A stretch of 64,000 bases of DNA from JBAYIE01 sp965279165 (GTDB lineage Bacteria > Bacteroidota > Bacteroidia > UKL13-3), in assembly GCA_965279165.1 (NCBI GenBank), contig OZ257140.1, positions 1,240,001 to 1,304,000 on the forward strand, in the 5' to 3' direction. A program made the translations under genes and the position numbers. Below are positions 27,019 to 36,408 of this stretch, piece by piece (position 1 is the first letter of the stretch; every line of letters begins with the position of its first letter). The notes beneath the pieces are model-generated. The model saw only the letters and a list, made by a program, of their open reading frames with translations, was not told the DNA's origin and did not search any database.

Positions 27019-27254
27019 TCTTCGAAGTCTTCGTCTTTAAACACATCTGAAACAAGTAGCTTGTCATCTCCATTCTCATGCATTTTACTGAATGATTTTT
27101 CCCATCCTTCGCGCGCTATAGATTTCGGTTTTAAAATGATATAATCCTCTTTAAGAATTAATTCAATTTTGTCTTGAATATTGTATTTTTCAATCAAAGT
27201 CTTCGATAGTCGGATGCCTTTAGAGTTGCCTATTGAAATTAATGAAATGTCCAT
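27009..27254 (-). CDS. mazE: MazE-like AbrB-fold antitoxin
   Basis: 81 residues. The N-terminal AbrB/MazE swapped-hairpin domain is seen in SLISIGNSKGIRLSKTLIEKY; the C-terminal tail (KSFSKMHENGDDKLLVSDVF) would wrap the toxin. Expected to bind its own promoter upstream of 27254. Confidence 0.88.
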   Translation of the reverse strand: MDISLISIGNSKGIRLSKTLIEKYNIQDKIELILKEDYIILKPKSIAREGWEKSFSKMHENGDDKLLVSDVFKDEDFEEWK

Positions 27255-27579
27255 ATGTTTTAGTATGTAATTACAAAGTTATTACATATGATTCGATTGT
27301 GCAAATTATTTTAAGCGACATCATACTATTCAGTTTTTTAACCTGCATGGCTTGGTGTATCTATAACTGAAATTACCAAAGGTTACGTCAATATTAATGG
27401 ATTAATTCTGTCATTAACTTTAAAGATCAACAATAAACATGTATTGATTCTTTTGAAATGAATAGTTTTACAATACTTGGGTATTCTAATTTTTAGTTTC
27501 GAAATAAAATTAATTAACACATTCTATGAATAAATCAACTTGTATCGTAATTCTGTTTGTAAAAACGTATGAATAATTA
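27255..27579. other. Gap with no recognised gene
   Basis: AT-rich, about 325 bases. It should include the mazEF promoter on the minus strand. No gene, hairpin or repeat was recognised. Confidence 0.5.
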
Positions 27580-27587
27580 TATGTTTG
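27580..27587 (+). promoter_or_regulatory. -7 box of the tRNA(CAT) array
   Basis: TATGTTTG (TAnnTTTG) lies 13 bases before the first decayed tRNA copy and is the only consensus box upstream of the array. Confidence 0.5.
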
Positions 27588-27599
27588 CACCCCATTTTA

Positions 27600-27769
27600 G
27601 GGTCTGTGGTTCTCTCGATAATTATCAGGAAGTATAGATCAACTAAAGTTGCAAGCTTTAAAATATTTGGAGTAATATCCAAAGGGCCTATAGCTCTCCC
27701 GATAATTATCGGGACGGTTAGAGCAGCTTAGGTTGTAAGGTTCGGAAAATATTTGGAGTAATATCCAAA
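27600..27769 (+). pseudogene. Two decayed tandem tRNA copies with a palindrome in the D-loop
   Basis: Two units of about 85 bases precede the intact tRNA. Unit 2 (27684) keeps GGGCCTATAGCTC and GGTTAGAGC of the intact gene, but the D-loop carries TCCCGATAATTATCGGGA in place of the short loop. The D-stem GCTC/GAGC still pairs around it, and the anticodon arm and T arm have decayed. Unit 1 (27600) is further degraded (TCTCGATAATTATCAGGA). The flank ATTTGGAGTAATATCCAAA is repeated before units 2 and 3. Confidence 0.7.
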
Positions 27770-27843
27770 GGGCCTATAGCTCATTCGGTTAGAGCATCTG
27801 ACTCATAATCAGGGGGTGCCTGGTTCGATCCCAGGTGGGCCCA
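27770..27843 (+). tRNA. tRNA with CAT anticodon (elongator Met or lysidine-type Ile2)
   Basis: 74 bases with a full cloverleaf: acceptor GGGCCTA/TGGGCCC, D-stem GCTC/GAGC, anticodon arm TCTGA-CTCATAA-TCAGG (CAT), T arm CCTGG-TTCGATC-CCAGG, discriminator A. CCA is not encoded. The GGGCCTATAGCTC acceptor/D start resembles tRNA-Ile genes, so Ile2 is possible; Met cannot be excluded by eye. Confidence 0.93.
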
Positions 27844-27852
27844 CAACAAAAT

Positions 27853-27892
27853 AAAGGGGTTGAGACCATGTCCGGTTTCAGCCCCTTTTTCA
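27853..27892 (+). terminator. Terminator of the tRNA(CAT) transcript
   Basis: Stem AAAGGGG-TGA-ACC pairing with GGT-TCA-CCCCTTT (two mismatches), ending in a T5 run. Confidence 0.8.
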
Positions 27893-28128
27893 TTTGCACT
27901 AATTTTGAATCTATCATACGATTCACATGAAAAAGTCAAATTTTTCTTAATTATGACTCATTCATTTCATAATGCTCATGAAATTGCCTATATTAATATA
28001 AGTTGATTTATATCACATTAAATGTCGCTTATCCTAGATTTTCGCATTTTTAAGGTTGTTAAATGAAATTAATTTCAGATATTTGTATCGTAATTATCGC
28101 AACACTAACCAAACCAAACCAAAACTGC

Positions 28129-28578
28129 GTGTTTATAACCAAACCATCTTCAATTAAACAACTCCTGCTAATTCTGGTCATACTATTGATGTCTGTCGCA
28201 ATCCAGGCACAAACAACACCCGAAAATATTATTACTATTTTTAAGTCTGACTTTCCGGGTGCCACGAAAACAAAATGGAGCAATACAGAAATTAAGGGAA
28301 AAGAATTTAAGGTTCAATTTGTGGCCAATAAAACAAAGATGACTGCCTATTATAATGTATCAGGCAAACTAATCGAAACCGATAAACCAATTGATCCGGT
28401 TCAATTACCTGAACCGGTTACAAAAGCCCTTGAAACACAATATGGCAAATACCATATCCAACATTCTTTTATTATTGAGAAGACCGGCTTCCCATCCCTC
28501 TATGAAATTGATTTAAAATCAGATGGAAACAAATCCACGGTTATTGTTTCGAGAGATGGTTTTTTTACCGCGAGATAA
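28129..28578 (+). CDS. Periplasmic PepSY-like (DUF2874) protein
   Basis: About 149 residues from GTG 28129. That start leaves a clean signal peptide (QLLLILVILLMSVAIQAQ); the longer frame from ATG 28063 adds 22 residues with no signal-like features. The body has two PepSY-like/BLIP-fold repeats: IITIFKSDFPGATKTKWSN... FKVQF and VTKALETQYGKYHI... YEIDLKSDG. Such proteins are small exported proteins of unknown function in Bacteroidota. Confidence 0.7.
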   Translation: MFITKPSSIKQLLLILVILLMSVAIQAQTTPENIITIFKSDFPGATKTKWSNTEIKGKEFKVQFVANKTKMTAYYNVSGKLIETDKPIDPVQLPEPVTKALETQYGKYHIQHSFIIEKTGFPSLYEIDLKSDGNKSTVIVSRDGFFTAR

Positions 28579-28584
28579 GCATCT

Positions 28585-28620
28585 TATCATTCAATCATCC
28601 TATCATCCTATCATCCATTC
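28585..28620. repeat. ATCATCCTATCATTC degenerate tract
   Basis: Short imperfect repeats of CAATCATCCTATCATCC between the PepSY-like gene and the convergent gldJ. A related stretch appears at 28690-28715. Confidence 0.55.
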
Positions 28621-28721
28621 CCGCAAGTAAAAACTACGTCGTACCTCCTTGTTTTTATCTAGCGGGATTGATTCGCCTTACGGCTCATCAACATCCAATC
28701 ATTCAATCCTCATCACTTCAT

Positions 28722-28754
28722 AAAAAAACCCCGCCTTGTGGGCAGGGTTCTTTA
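28722..28754. terminator. Bidirectional terminator between convergent genes
   Basis: AACCC-GCC / GGC-GGGTT stem with a TTGT loop, an A-run on the left and T-rich sequence on the right. It lies between the + strand PepSY-like gene and the - strand gldJ stop. Confidence 0.75.
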
Positions 28755-28772
28755 CTATCTTATTAAACAAGC

Positions 28773-30242
28773 TTATTTGCTCTTGTTGCTGTCTCCTAAA
28801 CGATCCATTACACAACGGAAACCAATGGTTGAGGTAGCTAGATCCTGATCAAGGAATCTGCGTGTTCCCGGATGTAAATAATATCCGCGGTCTCTCCACG
28901 ATCCACCTTTGTATACGCGAGCTGTATTGTCGACCAATGAACTTACACCGTAATCATACTTTTGTTCCAATTCGGTATAATCCAATTCATCTTTATAGCC
29001 AATATTGTTTGCTTTTTTATAGTTTCTGCGTTTTGCATTTTCTGCTTCGGTAACATCTCTGTATTTCAAGCGACCTAAGCTATCTTTTTCAGAAACTAAT
29101 CCATCCGCATCTGTTTCTTTGGTTTTGTAAACGTTACCACGGAAAGATGCATTGTCCGACATATCTTCCATAGACAAAGGACGGTAAACATCCATTACCC
29201 ACTCGCTAACATTACCGGCCATATGGTACAATCCAAAATCGTTCGGTAAGAAGAATTTATCTTTTACTTCAGCAGTATAGAATGAACCATCGTTTAATCG
29301 TCCGGCAACACCTGCTAAATCACCACTTCTTTTTTGGTAGTTGGCATACATTCTTCCACGGATTTTTTCCGAATCGCTGCGGCGTAAGGTTAAACCATCC
29401 CAAGGATAAATTCTGCGAACGTCTATATTTTCATTGTAATCAGCCGAGCTATATCCATATGCTGCATATTCCCATTCTGTTTCGGTTGGCAAACGGTATT
29501 CAGGTAATAAAATACCATCTTCCATTCTTACACCACGGGTTTTTCCACCCGGTGAGTAATCCTTTAATTCTTTCTTAACACTTGGTGTATATAATCCCAA
29601 TAAATAAGCTTCTGTATTAAAGTTGTTGTCGTCGGAAGATTTTTGCACGTCAAGGTTAATTAAACCTTCTCTGGCCATAATCATTTCGTTAACCCTGTCG
29701 GTTCTCCATTGTGCGTATGCATTTGCTTGTAACCAGCTAACTCCTACAACAGGATATTCACGGTATGCAGGATAACGCAGGTAATAATTAACCATTGGTT
29801 CGTTGTAGGATAATTTATCGCGCCATACAAGTGTATCAGGTAAAGCAGTTTTATATACTACCGGGTTACTTACATGCACACGCAATAACCAGTATAAATA
29901 TTCTAGATATTGGAAATTCGTAACTTCCGTTTCATCCATGTAGAAACTAGGAACAGTCATACGACGTTTCAAGTTATTGTGATCATACAATAAATCTTGT
30001 TCTTGTTGACCGATGATGGCAGTTCCACCTTCAATAAACACGAGACCGGGACCGGTTTCCTGTTCCTTGAATTTAGCGCGTTCAAAACCGCCCCATTTTG
30101 GGTCGTTGTACTTCCAGCCTGTTGTTGATGATCCTTTATGCTTGTTACAAGCCGAGAAAGCTATCATCAAATAACATAAAGCTGCAAAAGACATCCATTT
30201 TGAAACTTGTTTTATCATTTGTTTAAAAGTTAGAATTTTCAA
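28773..30242 (-). CDS. gldJ: Gliding motility / T9SS lipoprotein GldJ
   Basis: 489 residues. Lipoprotein signal with lipobox FSAC (Cys32), the GldJ/GldK-type N-terminal GWKYNDPKWGGF, and a formylglycine-generating-enzyme-like (SUMF1) domain: FYMDETEVTNFQYLEYL, VVGVSWLQANAYAQWR, YRLPTETEWEYAAYG, MAGNVSEWVMDV, RVYKGGSWRDR, IGFRCVMD. GldJ is an outer-membrane lipoprotein needed for gliding and T9SS stability. Position beside porP/sprF, porU, porV and murF matches gldJ loci elsewhere in Bacteroidota. ATG 30218 is an alternative start. GldK-like assignment is less likely from context. Confidence 0.85.
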   Translation of the reverse strand: MKILTFKQMIKQVSKWMSFAALCYLMIAFSACNKHKGSSTTGWKYNDPKWGGFERAKFKEQETGPGLVFIEGGTAIIGQQEQDLLYDHNNLKRRMTVPSFYMDETEVTNFQYLEYLYWLLRVHVSNPVVYKTALPDTLVWRDKLSYNEPMVNYYLRYPAYREYPVVGVSWLQANAYAQWRTDRVNEMIMAREGLINLDVQKSSDDNNFNTEAYLLGLYTPSVKKELKDYSPGGKTRGVRMEDGILLPEYRLPTETEWEYAAYGYSSADYNENIDVRRIYPWDGLTLRRSDSEKIRGRMYANYQKRSGDLAGVAGRLNDGSFYTAEVKDKFFLPNDFGLYHMAGNVSEWVMDVYRPLSMEDMSDNASFRGNVYKTKETDADGLVSEKDSLGRLKYRDVTEAENAKRRNYKKANNIGYKDELDYTELEQKYDYGVSSLVDNTARVYKGGSWRDRGYYLHPGTRRFLDQDLATSTIGFRCVMDRLGDSNKSK

Positions 30243-30278
30243 ATATATAGTAAAATATTGTTTATTTCCACCGCCGGT

Positions 30279-31280
30279 TTAAAATTCAGGACATCGCATT
30301 TGCTTGGGGGCTCTTCTTCCCGAAGTGTTGCGTGGCGACCTTAATTCGGCAGCCAGCGAAATTTCGTGAGAACCGGTGGTTGCACTTCTTGCTCCCGAAA
30401 CGGTAGCGTCGAAACTGTAACCAATACGTAATCTGTTGAATTTAAATCCTATAAGTGCAATTATGGCATCTGTATTTTGTGAAGTCTGACGCAACCAACC
30501 CCCAACTATTAAGTTATTGCGTTTAACATAAAAACCCAAGTTCATCTGGTTAAAATTACGTTGTTGCATATACAAGATATTAGGTGAAATATAAATTCTT
30601 TCATCCTCTCTTCTTTGGCTTGTTAAATATATGATACCACCGGCATGCAGCGTATATCTTCTGGGTAATTTAAACTGATCCTCACCACTGTTTTCAAAGT
30701 AAAATGATTGATTGGGTTCTACAATATTGTGCACTGCTGCCCCCCCATAAATCTGGTCAGTATAAAATAAAAACCCGGTTGAGAAATTAGGAAAAACCCG
30801 GTTATCCATTCCTTTTCTTTCGCCTGTAGGTTTCACAAAACCTAGTCGGTCGTCGATTTGATCCCCGAATTGAAATTTTGAGAAATCATAGGTTTTCTGT
30901 ACCACACTTGCTTGCAATCCCGCTCTCATGGAGAGGTTACGGGAAACCTGTAAATGATATGAATAAATGCCACTGAAAACATTATTTGTTAAAAATCCAT
31001 CTCCTGCCACATCCGTTAATGCCATCATACCTAATCCTCCATTGAGGGCACTAATATTGGCATCAACTGATACACTGGCTGTTTTATAATTATTCTGAAG
31101 AGAGGTATATTGGTTGCGGGCCAGCATGGTAATACGAATCCCCCGGGTAGTTCCTGCAAACGCCGGATTCGTATATAAAGGGTTGGCATAAAACTGAGAA
31201 AACTGTGGATCCTGGGCATGCACAACCAAAGCCGATAAAGCGCTTAAAAGTAGCATCCAAAATCTAGTTTTTAATATCAT
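30279..31280 (-). CDS. PorP/SprF-family T9SS outer-membrane protein (second of the pair)
   Basis: 333 residues. Signal peptide (ends LVVHAQ), then the family signature DPQFSQFYANPLYTNPAFAGTTRG, barrel strands, and a C-terminal MRCPEF. PorP/SprF proteins pair with T9SS type B cargo and the PorK/N ring. It is the downstream member of a tandem pair; 43 bases separate them. Both end in the same RCPEF pentapeptide. Confidence 0.92.
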   Translation of the reverse strand: MILKTRFWMLLLSALSALVVHAQDPQFSQFYANPLYTNPAFAGTTRGIRITMLARNQYTSLQNNYKTASVSVDANISALNGGLGMMALTDVAGDGFLTNNVFSGIYSYHLQVSRNLSMRAGLQASVVQKTYDFSKFQFGDQIDDRLGFVKPTGERKGMDNRVFPNFSTGFLFYTDQIYGGAAVHNIVEPNQSFYFENSGEDQFKLPRRYTLHAGGIIYLTSQRREDERIYISPNILYMQQRNFNQMNLGFYVKRNNLIVGGWLRQTSQNTDAIIALIGFKFNRLRIGYSFDATVSGARSATTGSHEISLAAELRSPRNTSGRRAPKQMRCPEF

Positions 31281-31322
31281 CCTCCGAAGTTAATTAATTT
31301 CTTTAAAAGTTAATTCATTTTC

Positions 31323-32345
31323 TTAAAATTCCGGACATCTTATATTTCGGAAAGTTTTCTTATGCGTTCTTTTGCCCAATTCAAACGCTATAGAAATTTC
31401 GTATGACTGACGGGCACCCGGCCTTGCATCTGAAACGGTAGCATCATAGGAAAATCCAAACCTCATCTTTTCTAAACGAAATCCCGCAAGTAAAATTATT
31501 GCATCCGAGTTATAACTGGCATTCTGACGAAAGTACATTCCTCCGATTAAAGCACCGTGGTTGTAATACATACCAAGGTTTAGCTGGGTAGCTGAGCCTT
31601 GCTGCATATACAATACATTTGGCCAAAGGTTGGATGCTTTGCTTGCATCTCTGGAACGGGTTAAAGGAATCACTCCACCGGCATGACCTGTATACCTTTT
31701 TTGTAAATGCATGATGGCTTCTGACTGGTTTTTGTTTTCTGCATTCGGATAAAATGAAACAATTGGCTCATTCATATTATGAACCGCAAATCCTCCATAA
31801 AAATTATTGGTATATACTACCATTCCGGCTGAAACATTGTAATAATAAATTGGATTTGCAGGAGGCAATTCCTGTGTTGGGTAAACAATTCCCTGACCTT
31901 TTACAATCTGATCATAAAAGCTAAGCTTATTAAAATCAACTGATTTCTGGAAATATCCACCTTGCAAGGCCGCTCTAATGGTTACCTTTTTACTGATAAT
32001 TATCTGATACGAATACATGGCATTTCCTGAAAACGTACGCATCGTACCAACTCCTGCTTCATCTCCTGTTATGCTAAATCCAAGACCACCATTTATCGCA
32101 TCATAATGTTCATCATAAGAAACCGAAAAAGTTCGGAAGGTACCTGAAATACCGGGCCATTGGCTACGGTAGTTAATTACACCGCGACCTACTCTTGAGC
32201 TACCTGCAAATGCGGGATTCGTATATATCGGATTGGCATAAAACTGCGAAAACTGAGGGTCTTGGGCAAAAACCTCGGTTATGCTTATCATACACAATAT
32301 CGTAACACATACTTTTCTGTATAAAACAGAACAGGATAATCTCAT
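31323..32345 (-). CDS. PorP/SprF-family T9SS outer-membrane protein (first of the pair)
   Basis: 340 residues from ATG 32345; a TTG at 32363 is less likely. Signal peptide (ends TEVFAQ), DPQFSQFYANPIYTNPAFAGSSRVG, barrel strands, and IRCPEF at the C-terminus. It is divergent from porU, so the control region at 32346-32534 serves both. Diverged from its tandem partner in the loops (e.g. YPTQELPPANPIYY), consistent with different cargo. Confidence 0.92.
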   Translation of the reverse strand: MRLSCSVLYRKVCVTILCMISITEVFAQDPQFSQFYANPIYTNPAFAGSSRVGRGVINYRSQWPGISGTFRTFSVSYDEHYDAINGGLGFSITGDEAGVGTMRTFSGNAMYSYQIIISKKVTIRAALQGGYFQKSVDFNKLSFYDQIVKGQGIVYPTQELPPANPIYYYNVSAGMVVYTNNFYGGFAVHNMNEPIVSFYPNAENKNQSEAIMHLQKRYTGHAGGVIPLTRSRDASKASNLWPNVLYMQQGSATQLNLGMYYNHGALIGGMYFRQNASYNSDAIILLAGFRLEKMRFGFSYDATVSDARPGARQSYEISIAFELGKRTHKKTFRNIRCPEF

Positions 32346-32534
32346 TTTTCTTCTTTTAAACAACTATTTTCAATTTACTAAAATAGCTATTTTATTTTTC
32401 ATTTACAAATTATTGCGTACCTCTCCTAGTTGTTGTGTAACATGAACTTTAAAAATCATTGCAATAAAGTTTAACAGAATCACGTTATTTTCGTGGTTTC
32501 ACAACTTTCAATAATAAATATTTTAGCCGTTTTT

Positions 32535-35500
32535 ATGCAAAAATTATTCTTAAAATTAACAAAATCCTTGTTATTGTTAAGTTCCGTAATGGTTATTAAA
32601 CCATTAATCGCCCAAACCCAACGCCAAAAAATTACATTAAGCTGGTCTACAGAGGCAAACCGAAAAATCAATGGGGTTGTTTATCCGGTTTTTACCAACG
32701 AAAAAAATGCCATTCTCAATGATAACCAATTGCCTTTATATACCGGTTTTATCCGATTAAATGGCAACAAGAACGTTCAAGTTGCTATTGAAAACGCTCA
32801 ATATACCACCATCCATAACGGGGCCCTTCAAAATGCAACTTCGATAAAAAACAGCATTCCGGAGCTTGAATTTCATGTGGTGTATGAAAAGAAAATTCCG
32901 CATTTGGCAATCAAAATTCTTCCTTTTAGAAATTCGAATGGTAGGATTGAAAAGCTGGAGAACTTTGATTTGGTAATTCAATCATCGGGTAATAGTAACC
33001 CGGTTCAGTTTGGGAAGGCGGGTTTTGCAGCCCAATCTGTGCTGGCAAATGGCGATTGGTACAGGCTATATGTAAAAAACACCGGCATACATCGCATCAC
33101 CAAATCTTATCTAAAAGCAATGGGAATTAATCCCGACGAAATTGATCCAAGAACCATCAAAATTTATGGCAATGGTCCCGGAACCATTACCACCCCAAAT
33201 GCCAATGAAAGAATGGATGATTTATGGGAAAACCCGATACAGGTAAAAGGGGAATCGGATGGCAAATTTGACGAAGAAGATGAAGTATTGTTTTATGGTA
33301 AATCGCAACAAGATGTATGGAGTTATGATGCAGGAAGCGGTACCTATATCCACCAAAACAATTACTATTCAGATGCCACCGTTTATTTTATCACCTTTGG
33401 AGGTAACAATGGCAAAAGAATAGTTACAGCGGCGGCACTTACGCCGAATCAAACCAACGATGGGCACTATGATTTTCTATATGTGCATGAAATGGACAAT
33501 ATTAATTTAATTAGAAGCGGTAGAAGGTGGTTTGGCGAAGAATTTTCGAGGGAATTAAACCAAACCTTTCAGGCCAATTTGGAGAATGCAAATGGAACCA
33601 TACCGGTATTTTTTCGGTCTTCTGTTATTGCCCGGGCATTTACACCATCAACCTATGATGTAAGAATTAATAACAATTATATTTTTAGCCAACAAGTGCC
33701 TGCGGCAAGTTCAAATTTCGAATACCGGTATGCCGACGAAAAATTAAGCAGTGGAACTTTTACAACAGGTACCAATATTATCCAGGTTAACTATCGCTAT
33801 AACCAACCAGCTCCGGGTGCATTGGGTTGGTTAGATTATTTCGAGTTACAATCTCGCAATTACCTTAACCTTACTAAACCCCAACTGCTTCTGAAAGATA
33901 AAAACAGTTTGGGAGCCGGAAAAATTACCCAATTCAATTTGGTTTCAAATGCTACAACCCAAATTTGGGATGTAACCAAACCATACCAAGCTATTCAATT
34001 ACCCACCATATTTACTGCAAACACCAATAGTTTTGTTGCTGCAACCGATACCCTGCGTGAGTTTATTGCATTTGATGGAAGCAGCTATTTTACGCCGGAA
34101 ACCGATACCAAAATAAGCAACCAAAATATCCATGGAATGCCTTTTGCCGATTTATTTATTGTTACCCATCCGAACTTTTTGTTTGATGCCAACCGTCTGG
34201 CGGAATTGAGAAGGAGTCAGGGATTAACCGTAAATGTGGTTACCATCAACCAAGTTTACAATGAATTTTCATCGGGCATGCAGGATATCAGTGCTATTCG
34301 CGATATGATGCGTATGTTTTATAAAAAAGCTACAGTACCTGCCGAAATGCCTAAATATTTGTTGCTCGTTGGAAGAGCCTCCTACGACTACAAATCAAGG
34401 GTAGCAATTAATACCAATTATATCCCAACTTTTGAAAGTTACAATAGCTTTGATCCGGTTGGAAGCTATTGTTCCGACGATTATTTTGGATTGCTCGACG
34501 ACAATGAAGGCAACATGAATAGTTGGGAAAAACTGGATATCGGAATTGGCAGATTACCTGCTACCAATGCCGATAATGCCAGGGTTATGATCAATAAAAT
34601 AATTAATTATTCTATTAATCCTGACAGAAGTGACTGGAAAAACCGGCTAACATTTGTTGCCGATGATGAAGATGGAAATTTGCACCAGAGCCAAGCAGAT
34701 GGACTTGCCGAAAATGCGAGGGCTAATTTTAAAAATTATAATGTTCAGAAAATTTATATCGACGCATTTAAAGAAGTTACAACCGCCGGAGGAGCACGAA
34801 ATCCAAGTGCACAAGAAGAAATTGTAAGATCGGTTGAGCGTGGATGTATGGTATTTAATTATACCGGACATGGTGGAGAAGTAGGACTTGCAGCCGAGCG
34901 AATTTTAAATACAAGCGATGTTCAAAATTGGACCAATGGAGGAAAGTTACCCTTGTTTTTTACGGCAACTTGTGAATTTAGCAGGTTTGATGATCCGGCA
35001 CGTTTTTCGGCAGGAGAATATGTTTTGTTAAATGAAAACGGTGGTGGGATAGGATTATGTACTACGGTACGATTGGTTGATGCGGGAAACAACAACAGTT
35101 TAAATATTGCATTTTATAAATATGCCGGATTGGATTCGGTTAGTGCATACAACAGGTTATTGGTTGGTGAAATCATGCGTAAAACAAAAAACGATGTATT
35201 GTCGGATAATACCCGAAATTTCACCTTACTTGGCGACCCATCGATGATGTTGGCGTATCCTGAAAAAAGAGTATATACGGCTGCAATTGATAATATTCCG
35301 ATTGCCTCCTATACCGACACGCTCAAGGCATTCTCTAAAGTTACTATTTCAGGTAGGGTAACCGATTTGGCGGGAAATATTTTAACCGGTTTCAGTGGTA
35401 AAGTTTATCCAACAGTATTTGATAAAACGGCAACATACCAAACCATTGCCAACAATCCGGAATTTAGTTCGCCTTTTAATTTTAACATGCAGAATAATGT

Positions 35501-36347
35501 CATATACAGAGGAAGTGCAACCGTTTTGAATGGCACTTTTTCGTTCAGCTTTATTGTACCAAAAGATATTAGTTATCAGATTGGCACCGGTAGAATCAGT
35601 TATTATGCAGAGAATGGGAGCATCGATGCCCACGGTTACGATAATAAAATTTTAGTAGGAGGAACCGCGGATTCAGCGGGAGTTGACCAGATTGGTCCGG
35701 AAATAAGTTTGTTTATGAACGATGAAAAATTTGTATTTGGAGGATTAACAGACGAAAACCCGATGTTTATTGCCAAGTTGAAAGATTATACCGGTATTAA
35801 TATCACAGGGGTTGGAATTGGCAGAGAGCTTGGTCTCACATTAAACAACGACAATACCACCACTACCTCCATGAACGATTATTACCGGGCTAAAATTGAT
35901 AGTTACCAGCAAGGAGAAGTACGATATCCTATGAAAGGAATGCCTTTGGGAAAGAATTCTGTTAAGCTTATTGCCTGGGATGTATATAATAATTACAATG
36001 AAAGTGTACTTGATTTTGTGGTGGCAGGTTCGGCTGAAATGGCTTTACAGCATGTATTAAATTATCCGAATCCATTTACCACCAATACTACCTTTCATTT
36101 CGACCACAACAAACCCGGTCAGAATTTGAAAGTTTCGGTTCAAATTTTTACAGTAAGCGGAAAACTGATTAAAACTTTACAAACCGAATTGTTGGCTTCG
36201 GGTAGTCATTTTGACCAAATATCGTGGGATGGAAAAGATGAATATGGAGACGGAATCGGCAAAGGAGTGTATATTTATAAGGTAAAAGTGAAATCGGAAG
36301 AAGGCAAATCTGTCGAAGAATTCCAAAAGCTTGTCGTACTCAATTAG
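32535..36347 (+). CDS. porU: T9SS C-terminal signal peptidase (sortase) PorU
   Basis: 1270 residues from ATG 32535; the frame opens at GTG 32493, but ATG 32535 gives a proper signal peptide (ends PLIAQ). It is a gingipain-like C25 cysteine peptidase with catalytic His in YTGHGGE (H779) and Cys in FFTATCEFSRFDD (C813). It ends in a sorting-like domain (LNYPNPFTTNT... GVYIYKVKVKSEEG). PorU removes cargo C-terminal domains at the cell surface and attaches the product to A-LPS or an equivalent. porV follows after 61 bases. Confidence 0.95.
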   Translation: MQKLFLKLTKSLLLLSSVMVIKPLIAQTQRQKITLSWSTEANRKINGVVYPVFTNEKNAILNDNQLPLYTGFIRLNGNKNVQVAIENAQYTTIHNGALQNATSIKNSIPELEFHVVYEKKIPHLAIKILPFRNSNGRIEKLENFDLVIQSSGNSNPVQFGKAGFAAQSVLANGDWYRLYVKNTGIHRITKSYLKAMGINPDEIDPRTIKIYGNGPGTITTPNANERMDDLWENPIQVKGESDGKFDEEDEVLFYGKSQQDVWSYDAGSGTYIHQNNYYSDATVYFITFGGNNGKRIVTAAALTPNQTNDGHYDFLYVHEMDNINLIRSGRRWFGEEFSRELNQTFQANLENANGTIPVFFRSSVIARAFTPSTYDVRINNNYIFSQQVPAASSNFEYRYADEKLSSGTFTTGTNIIQVNYRYNQPAPGALGWLDYFELQSRNYLNLTKPQLLLKDKNSLGAGKITQFNLVSNATTQIWDVTKPYQAIQLPTIFTANTNSFVAATDTLREFIAFDGSSYFTPETDTKISNQNIHGMPFADLFIVTHPNFLFDANRLAELRRSQGLTVNVVTINQVYNEFSSGMQDISAIRDMMRMFYKKATVPAEMPKYLLLVGRASYDYKSRVAINTNYIPTFESYNSFDPVGSYCSDDYFGLLDDNEGNMNSWEKLDIGIGRLPATNADNARVMINKIINYSINPDRSDWKNRLTFVADDEDGNLHQSQADGLAENARANFKNYNVQKIYIDAFKEVTTAGGARNPSAQEEIVRSVERGCMVFNYTGHGGEVGLAAERILNTSDVQNWTNGGKLPLFFTATCEFSRFDDPARFSAGEYVLLNENGGGIGLCTTVRLVDAGNNNSLNIAFYKYAGLDSVSAYNRLLVGEIMRKTKNDVLSDNTRNFTLLGDPSMMLAYPEKRVYTAAIDNIPIASYTDTLKAFSKVTISGRVTDLAGNILTGFSGKVYPTVFDKTATYQTIANNPEFSSPFNFNMQNNVIYRGSATVLNGTFSFSFIVPKDISYQIGTGRISYYAENGSIDAHGYDNKILVGGTADSAGVDQIGPEISLFMNDEKFVFGGLTDENPMFIAKLKDYTGINITGVGIGRELGLTLNNDNTTTTSMNDYYRAKIDSYQQGEVRYPMKGMPLGKNSVKLIAWDVYNNYNESVLDFVVAGSAEMALQHVLNYPNPFTTNTTFHFDHNKPGQNLKVSVQIFTVSGKLIKTLQTELLASGSHFDQISWDGKDEYGDGIGKGVYIYKVKVKSEEGKSVEEFQKLVVLN

Positions 36348-36369
36348 TTGGGAATGCACCATAAAATGT

Positions 36370-36377
36370 TATTTTTG
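36370..36377 (+). promoter_or_regulatory. Possible -7 box of porV
   Basis: TATTTTTG (TAnnTTTG), 31 bases before ATG 36409, in the porU-porV gap. Confidence 0.35.
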
Positions 36378-36408
36378 CCGTTCTTATTGCGAACGATTTA
36401 AAGAATTA

